10,411 nt of DNA from an uncultured Porphyromonadaceae bacterium (GTDB taxonomy: Bacteria; Bacteroidota; Bacteroidia; Bacteroidales; Muribaculaceae). The stretch covers positions 1 to 10,411 of the forward strand of contig CAMWLX010000088.1 in the NCBI GenBank assembly GCA_947175225.1, written 5' to 3'. Shown here one piece after another: positions 7,866 through 10,411 of the stretch. The position numbers and the translations under genes are program-made. Each line of letters begins with the position of its first letter. Position 1 is the first letter of the stretch. A model generated the notes under the pieces. The model was given only the letters and a program-made list of their open reading frames with translations, was not told the DNA's origin and did not search any database.

Positions 7866-8179
7866 ACGATATTTGGGATGGTATCCAACTGATATTAAGT
7901 GCATATAAGGATTCCGTTTCAAAGGAACTGCTTCAGCGATTCAAGGAAGAGTATTATCTCACTTTGAATGCTGAAGCGGAATCAAGGCGGAATAAGATGA
8001 CGACGGATATCAGGAATATGGCTAAACTGAAGATAGAGCTTAAGAAATTTGAATATACCTATATTCTTCTTAAATCTAAGACGGGCGATATAGCTGCTGT
8101 CGATAACATGATTAAACAAATCAAATTACAGATTGAACAGATTAAATCAAGAAAAAATCGATCAGCTAAGTGTAGGTGA
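7862..8179 (+). CDS. small basic helical protein, unknown function
   Basis: A 105-aa, Lys/Arg-rich protein that appears fully helical. The stretch LKIELKKFEYTYILLKSK and the C-terminal IKQIKLQIEQIKSRKNR have coiled-coil-like spacing. No motif, signal peptide or membrane segment is visible. The start codon overlaps the previous stop by 4 bases, implying translational coupling with the 138-aa protein, and the two may form a complex. It is the last gene of the tight operon; the next gene starts 55 bases on. Its short helical character fits a small regulatory or bridging subunit of the GTPase assembly, though nothing in the sequence proves this. Confidence 0.75.
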   Translation: MNDIWDGIQLILSAYKDSVSKELLQRFKEEYYLTLNAEAESRRNKMTTDIRNMAKLKIELKKFEYTYILLKSKTGDIAAVDNMIKQIKLQIEQIKSRKNRSAKCR

Positions 8180-8234
8180 ATCTTCGTGGTAATTGTCAGA
8201 CATTTATTATCTAATCTTACCATCATTTATACAA

Positions 8235-8654
8235 ATGGAAGTAAAAGCGACATATGAGGAGCTTGGCTCCTATGTTCAGGCTCGCTTCAAGCAGCCGGTG
8301 AGTTTCTCTTTAGCAGAAGAAGGAGCACTACGAGTGACGTATACGAAAAGAATCCTGATCAAGGATGTCAACATCAGCGTTAATCTTCATTTTGATGAAG
8401 TGAAGGCTGACTCTGTAACCATAACTTACGACGGAGCTTTCGGTCTTGATACGATTATCAACGGAGTCCTTAGCTTCTTCAAGAGTCAGTTCCCGGATCT
8501 GAGTGCCGGGATCCATCCTGAAGATGGTCATCGCATCCGCATAAACCTATCCGAGATAGAGAAAGCGAAGCGTGTGGCAGAAAATATCGAGCTGAGAGAT
8601 ATTAAGGCCTTAGAGGATGGCCTTCGTATAGAGTTCGGACTGAAGGTACTGTAG
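8235..8654 (+). CDS. 139-aa conserved-looking protein of unknown function
   Basis: ATG 8235 is preferred over the TTG at 8193, which would add 14 mostly hydrophobic residues; the longer form cannot be ruled out. The 139-aa product appears to alternate beta strands and helices: LRVTYTKRILIKDVNISVNL and DSVTITYDG suggest strands, LDTIINGVLSFFKSQF a helix, then a charged helical part (LSEIEKAKRVAENIELRDIK) and a final strand (GLRIEFGLKVL). There is no signal peptide in the ATG form. The layout vaguely recalls small lipid- or ligand-binding beta/alpha proteins, but I recognise no family. It lies 55 bases after the operon on the same strand, so it may be read through from it or be a separate unit. 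Its base composition looks somewhat more GC-rich than the GTPase genes. Confidence 0.7.
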   Translation: MEVKATYEELGSYVQARFKQPVSFSLAEEGALRVTYTKRILIKDVNISVNLHFDEVKADSVTITYDGAFGLDTIINGVLSFFKSQFPDLSAGIHPEDGHRIRINLSEIEKAKRVAENIELRDIKALEDGLRIEFGLKVL

Positions 8655-8987
8655 TCTACTTGACGTTTGGTCATGTAGTCTCCACTAAAACTTTCAACTT
8701 CAATAGAGTTGGTAATAAAGCATGATCCTTTCCGAGTCTACCTCATTCCTTCAATGCGAAGCGAAGCGAGCGAGCCTCAGCGCACTCTGCTTCCGAGTAG
8801 CGAATTGATCGTTAATAAATCATAGTTAATAGTTATTCTCAGCGAGTCCTCTGCCCCTATGCGTGATGCTATTACCGTGTCTGTCTCCCAATTCAATTCA
8901 CTTTAAGACGGCACGACAGTGCTTGGGGGACTCTGCGTGAGATCTTTAGAGCTTTTGAAAGTTGAGTAACTATAAACGTAATATAAT
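8655..8987. other. non-coding gap with short repeats
   Basis: No convincing gene is present. The stretch holds a repeated TGTAGTCT (8650-8657 and 8674-8681) and a pentamer-like run, GCGAA GCGAA GCGAG CGAG (8756-8774). It also holds short words shared with the first 20 bases of the window: GCGCACTCTGC (3-13 and 8780-8790), TGCGTGATGC (11-20 and 8860-8869) and ACTCTGCGTGA (7-17 and 8930-8940). I find no clear TTTG/TAnnTTTG promoter ahead of the gene at 8988 and no strong terminator. Confidence 0.6.
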
Positions 8988-9377
8988 ATGAAGTATAAAC
9001 TTGATAAAGAAACTATTTCAGGGTACGCTCAAGATTATAGCCCGTCGAAATTGCTTGAAAAACTTAGTAATGTGGCGAAAAAGGCAGGCGTGAAGGTGGT
9101 GTATGCTGTCTTGCTGCTCTACTATGCGTTGCTTGATGGAGATGTGCCGTTGAAAGACAAAGCGATAGTAGTTGGTGCTCTTGGCTATTTCATCCTTCCT
9201 CTGGACTTCATACCCGATATGCTTGGACCTCTTGGTTATACAGATGATTTGACCGCCCTTGTATATGCTCTTAAGACCATATGGAATAACATAACACCCG
9301 CAGTCCACTCCAAGGCTCGTGCTAAGCTTGGAGAATGGTTCGAAGAAGTTAAACCGAGTGACCTGAAACTTTTTTGA
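8988..9377 (+). CDS. DUF1232 (YkvA-like) membrane protein
   Basis: A 129-aa protein with the DUF1232 core at about residues 43-95. It contains DGDVPLKDKA (50-59), the hallmark ALGYFILPLDFIPD (64-77) and GYTDDLTAL (83-91). This family consists of small membrane-associated proteins; the core contains a hydrophobic helix running into the LPxDxIPD turn. The molecular function of the family is not established. A helical, basic N-terminus (1-35) and a charged tail surround the core, and the length is normal for the family. The gene stands alone, 333 bases after the previous one and followed by an inverted repeat that may end transcription. Its placement downstream of membrane-active GTPases is suggestive of an envelope role but may be coincidence. 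Confidence 0.88.
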   Translation: MKYKLDKETISGYAQDYSPSKLLEKLSNVAKKAGVKVVYAVLLLYYALLDGDVPLKDKAIVVGALGYFILPLDFIPDMLGPLGYTDDLTALVYALKTIWNNITPAVHSKARAKLGEWFEEVKPSDLKLF

Positions 9378-9398
9378 TGGTTGGCGTGGAATAATGTT

Positions 9399-9492
9399 CA
9401 CGGCTCTTTCATTCAACTTTTGAATTATATGCATAGTCCACCTACCCGTTTCTCTATGTACCCTCTACAAAAGTTAAATGAAAAGAGCCGTG
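9399..9492. repeat. long inverted repeat downstream of the DUF1232 gene
   Basis: The left arm (9399-9422) begins CACGGCTCTTTCATT and ends CAACTTTTG. The right arm (9468-9492) begins CAAAAGTT and ends GAGCCGTG. The arms pair over 24 bases with one mismatch and one extra A, around a 45-base loop. It begins 21 bases after the DUF1232 stop codon. It could act as a transcription end, an mRNA-stabilising hairpin, or a small repeated element. No run of T follows the right arm, which argues against a classical terminator. Confidence 0.7.
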
Positions 9493-9512
9493 AAAGAGCC
9501 GTGTACATGTAG
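9476..9512 (+). repeat. dispersed repeat, copy 2 (GAGCCGTG element)
   Basis: AAATGAAAAGAGCCGTG followed by a second GAAAGAGCCGTG in tandem and then ACATGTAG. It is the same orientation and order as the copy at 41-79, with the middle replaced by a tandem duplication. Its first half doubles as the right arm of the inverted repeat at 9399-9492. Confidence 0.6.
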
Positions 9513-9523
9513 AATAAATGCCC

Positions 9524-9557
9524 CAAATATATTTTGCCAATTGGAAAAATATGTTTA
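9524..9557. promoter_or_regulatory. operator-like palindrome over the promoter
   Basis: A dyad centred between 9540 and 9541 pairs 14 of 17 positions per arm. Its inner part, ATATTTTGCCAA / TTGGAAAAATAT (9529-9552), pairs 11 of 12, with CCAATTGG at the centre. It covers the -33 element and the whole spacer of the promoter at 9533-9563, where a bound repressor would block transcription. No candidate regulator is encoded in the window. Confidence 0.45.
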
Positions 9558-9563
9558 ACTTTG
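9533..9563 (+). promoter_or_regulatory. consensus Bacteroidetes promoter
   Basis: TTTG (9533-9536), exactly 19 bases, then TAACTTTG (9556-9563): a full match to the Bacteroidetes TTTG-N19-TAnnTTTG consensus. Transcription should begin near 9569-9570. What follows is a hairpin and a very short ORF, not an ordinary gene. Confidence 0.75.
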
Positions 9564-9569
9564 CGAAGT

Positions 9570-9591
9570 CAGTGGAGGAGTAATACCGCTG
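9570..9591 (+). promoter_or_regulatory. 5' hairpin presenting a ribosome-binding sequence
   Basis: CAGTGG (9570-9575) pairs with CCGCTG (9586-9591), including one G-U pair, around the loop AGGAGTAATA. The purine-rich GGAGGAG (9574-9580) runs from the stem into the loop, and an ATG follows the stem directly at 9592. The predicted transcript would start at or next to the first base of the stem. Such placement suits translation control or transcript protection. Strong purine ribosome sites are uncommon in this group. Confidence 0.4.
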
Positions 9592-9837
9592 ATGCAAGAA
9601 AAGCGTAGCTTTCTTTCGAGGTTGGACCAAAATCGCCAATTGAAGAAAAACCGAATGATAGAAAGAATTACGCTCTTTTGACAGTCTATTGCAATCAGAG
9701 ATGAGGCTCGCCTTGTCGCATGCATACAGACCTGCAGAGAGGGCATTTATTCTTTGTTTCCGATTCGGTTTGAGGCGTTTGGCGATGCCTTCCTAACTTC
9801 AAAGAAGCGTAAAGTTCCCCACTTTTCTTATAACTGA
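9592..9837 (+). pseudogene. short ORF interrupted by an in-frame stop, unknown
   Basis: From ATG 9592, 29 codons (beginning MQEKRSFLSRLDQNRQ) run to TGA 9679-9681. The same frame then stays open for 51 more codons (starting QSIAIRDEARLVAC) until TGA 9835-9837. The ATG lies 11 bases after a good GGAGGAG sequence and below a consensus promoter, which is unexpectedly good signalling for such a short product. It may be a real 29-residue leader peptide, an 81-residue gene broken by one stop, or a structured RNA whose ORF is accidental. The minus strand is also open in several frames here, so codon-based evidence is weak. I recognise no family. Confidence 0.3.
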
Positions 9838-9844
9838 TTCCTAA

Positions 9845-10018
9845 CTTGCTTCTGTTCGGGAATTTGATGAGGAAGATAAAGATGATGTTTTTCATAATAT
9901 AGATAATAAGGAAGACTATATTGGAGATATATGTAGATTGTAGAACGCAGGCTATGTGTTTAAACGGGCTACGTGTGAGAGTGCGATGCTTTTGTATAGT
10001 GCTATAGAAACAATATAA
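9845..10018 (+). pseudogene. possible gene remnant without start codon
   Basis: One frame is open from 9845 to TAA 10016-10018 apart from a single TAG at 9941-9943. It reads an acidic stretch (VREFDEEDKDDVFHNIDNKE), then, after the stop, NAGYVFKRATCESAMLLYSA. There is no in-frame ATG at its beginning and it follows directly on the frame that ends at 9837. It may be the decayed 3' end of an older gene. Chance openness in AT-rich DNA is a serious alternative. Confidence 0.18.
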
Positions 10019-10046
10019 TAAACAAAAATAAGCAAAATTTATTAGT

Positions 10047-10313
10047 ATGCAAAATTGGAGAGAAATTCGATCGGATATATACGATGCGTTATCTGGTTAC
10101 AATGTTTCAGTCACTTATCATAAAAAATCAGGCAGTGGTTGGGACGCTACTTGTTCATACTTCTCAATCTCTTTTGATGATGATGAAGAGTGGGATTGGG
10201 ATTGGATCGAAAATGATATAGATAGAGTGTGTGATGAATGGGATTTAGAGATTGATGACGATTCTGCAGAGGGTGATTTTGATCTCAATGCATCATGGGA
10301 TATTAATAATTAA
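10047..10313 (+). CDS. small, highly acidic, tryptophan-rich protein
   Basis: An 88-aa protein starting at ATG 10047, with 25 Asp/Glu against 5 Lys/Arg, and 7 tryptophans. The N-terminal half looks like a small alpha/beta unit (NWREIRSDIYDALSGYNVSV, then a strand-like YHKKSGSGWDATCSYFSISF). The second half is dominated by acidic Trp repeats (DDDEEWDWDWIENDID, later CDEWDLEIDDD). There is no signal peptide or membrane segment. I recognise no family. Such charge is seen in immunity proteins, nucleic-acid mimics and small contact-dependent antitoxins, but no toxin gene is adjacent here, so these are only options. The 28 bases before the ATG are AT-rich with no clear promoter consensus. The coherent composition makes it more likely a gene than chance. 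Confidence 0.6.
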   Translation: MQNWREIRSDIYDALSGYNVSVTYHKKSGSGWDATCSYFSISFDDDEEWDWDWIENDIDRVCDEWDLEIDDDSAEGDFDLNASWDINN

Positions 10314-10411
10314 TCTCTGTAATTCTTCTTTCTAAGATAAGAGTAACATAGAGTTCACTTCAATGTCACTAAATTAAGACCAATTTACGGCGTCAAGCAA
10401 TGTAGTTAGCG

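Noticed and set aside
8193..8234. TTG start for the 139-aa protein
   Set aside because: The extension is short and TTG is rare, with no supporting ribosome site. ATG 8235 is simpler, though the longer form is not excluded.
8655..8987. CRISPR array or tRNA gene in the repeat-rich gap
   Set aside because: The repeats are only 8-11 bases and irregularly spaced, and no cloverleaf is evident.
9018..9434. Minus-strand ORF of 138 aa
   Set aside because: It is antisense to the DUF1232 gene, whose family motif is clear on the plus strand.
9454..9895. Three overlapping minus-strand ORFs of 61-66 aa
   Set aside because: They overlap one another in different frames, have no recognisable domain, and no consensus promoter reads into them. 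The promoter evidence here is on the plus strand.
1..10411. Insertion sequence or integrase gene
   Set aside because: No transposase or recombinase motifs are found in any reading frame considered. The inverted repeat at 9399-9492 encloses no gene.

Overview
The window looks like chromosomal DNA of a Bacteroidales bacterium (Bacteroides/Prevotella-like). It is AT-rich and its genes mostly lack Shine-Dalgarno sequences. At least one promoter matches the Bacteroidetes consensus exactly (TTTG, 19 bases, TAnnTTTG, at 9533-9563), and a second -7 element (TAACTTTG, 437-444) sits just ahead of the main gene cluster. No database search was possible, so the genus is not claimed.

Layout. Positions 1-476 are a leader region with a possible promoter, a terminator-like hairpin and one doubtful small ORF. 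Positions 477-8179 hold six same-strand genes separated by gaps of 6-13 bases or by 4-base ATGA overlaps, almost certainly one operon. They encode a large dynamin-like GTPase (794 aa), a long coiled-coil protein (333 aa), a second dynamin-like GTPase (586 aa) with a Gly/Ala-rich membrane segment, a third (599 aa) with a C-terminal membrane segment, and two small helical proteins (138 and 105 aa). A 139-aa unknown protein (8235-8654) follows. After a repeat-rich gap comes a DUF1232 (YkvA-like) membrane protein (8988-9377). From 9380 to 10046 the DNA is mostly non-coding: a long inverted repeat, a dyad overlapping a consensus promoter, a 5' hairpin leading into a very short ORF, and traces of broken reading frames. 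A small, very acidic, tryptophan-rich protein (10047-10313) closes the window.

How the genes may work together. Bacterial dynamin-like proteins often work as paired, unequal GTPases that assemble on membranes, for example Campylobacter DLP1/DLP2, Streptomyces DynA/DynB and LeoA-type systems. Here there are three divergent GTPases, two with likely membrane anchors and one without, plus a coiled-coil protein and two small helical partners. This suggests a multi-subunit membrane-remodelling or membrane-protection complex. The DUF1232 protein and the 139-aa protein may be accessory membrane or envelope components, but they are outside the tight operon. A role in stress or phage resistance is possible but is inference only. 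The three-GTPase-plus-coiled-coil architecture is the best candidate here for an undescribed system.
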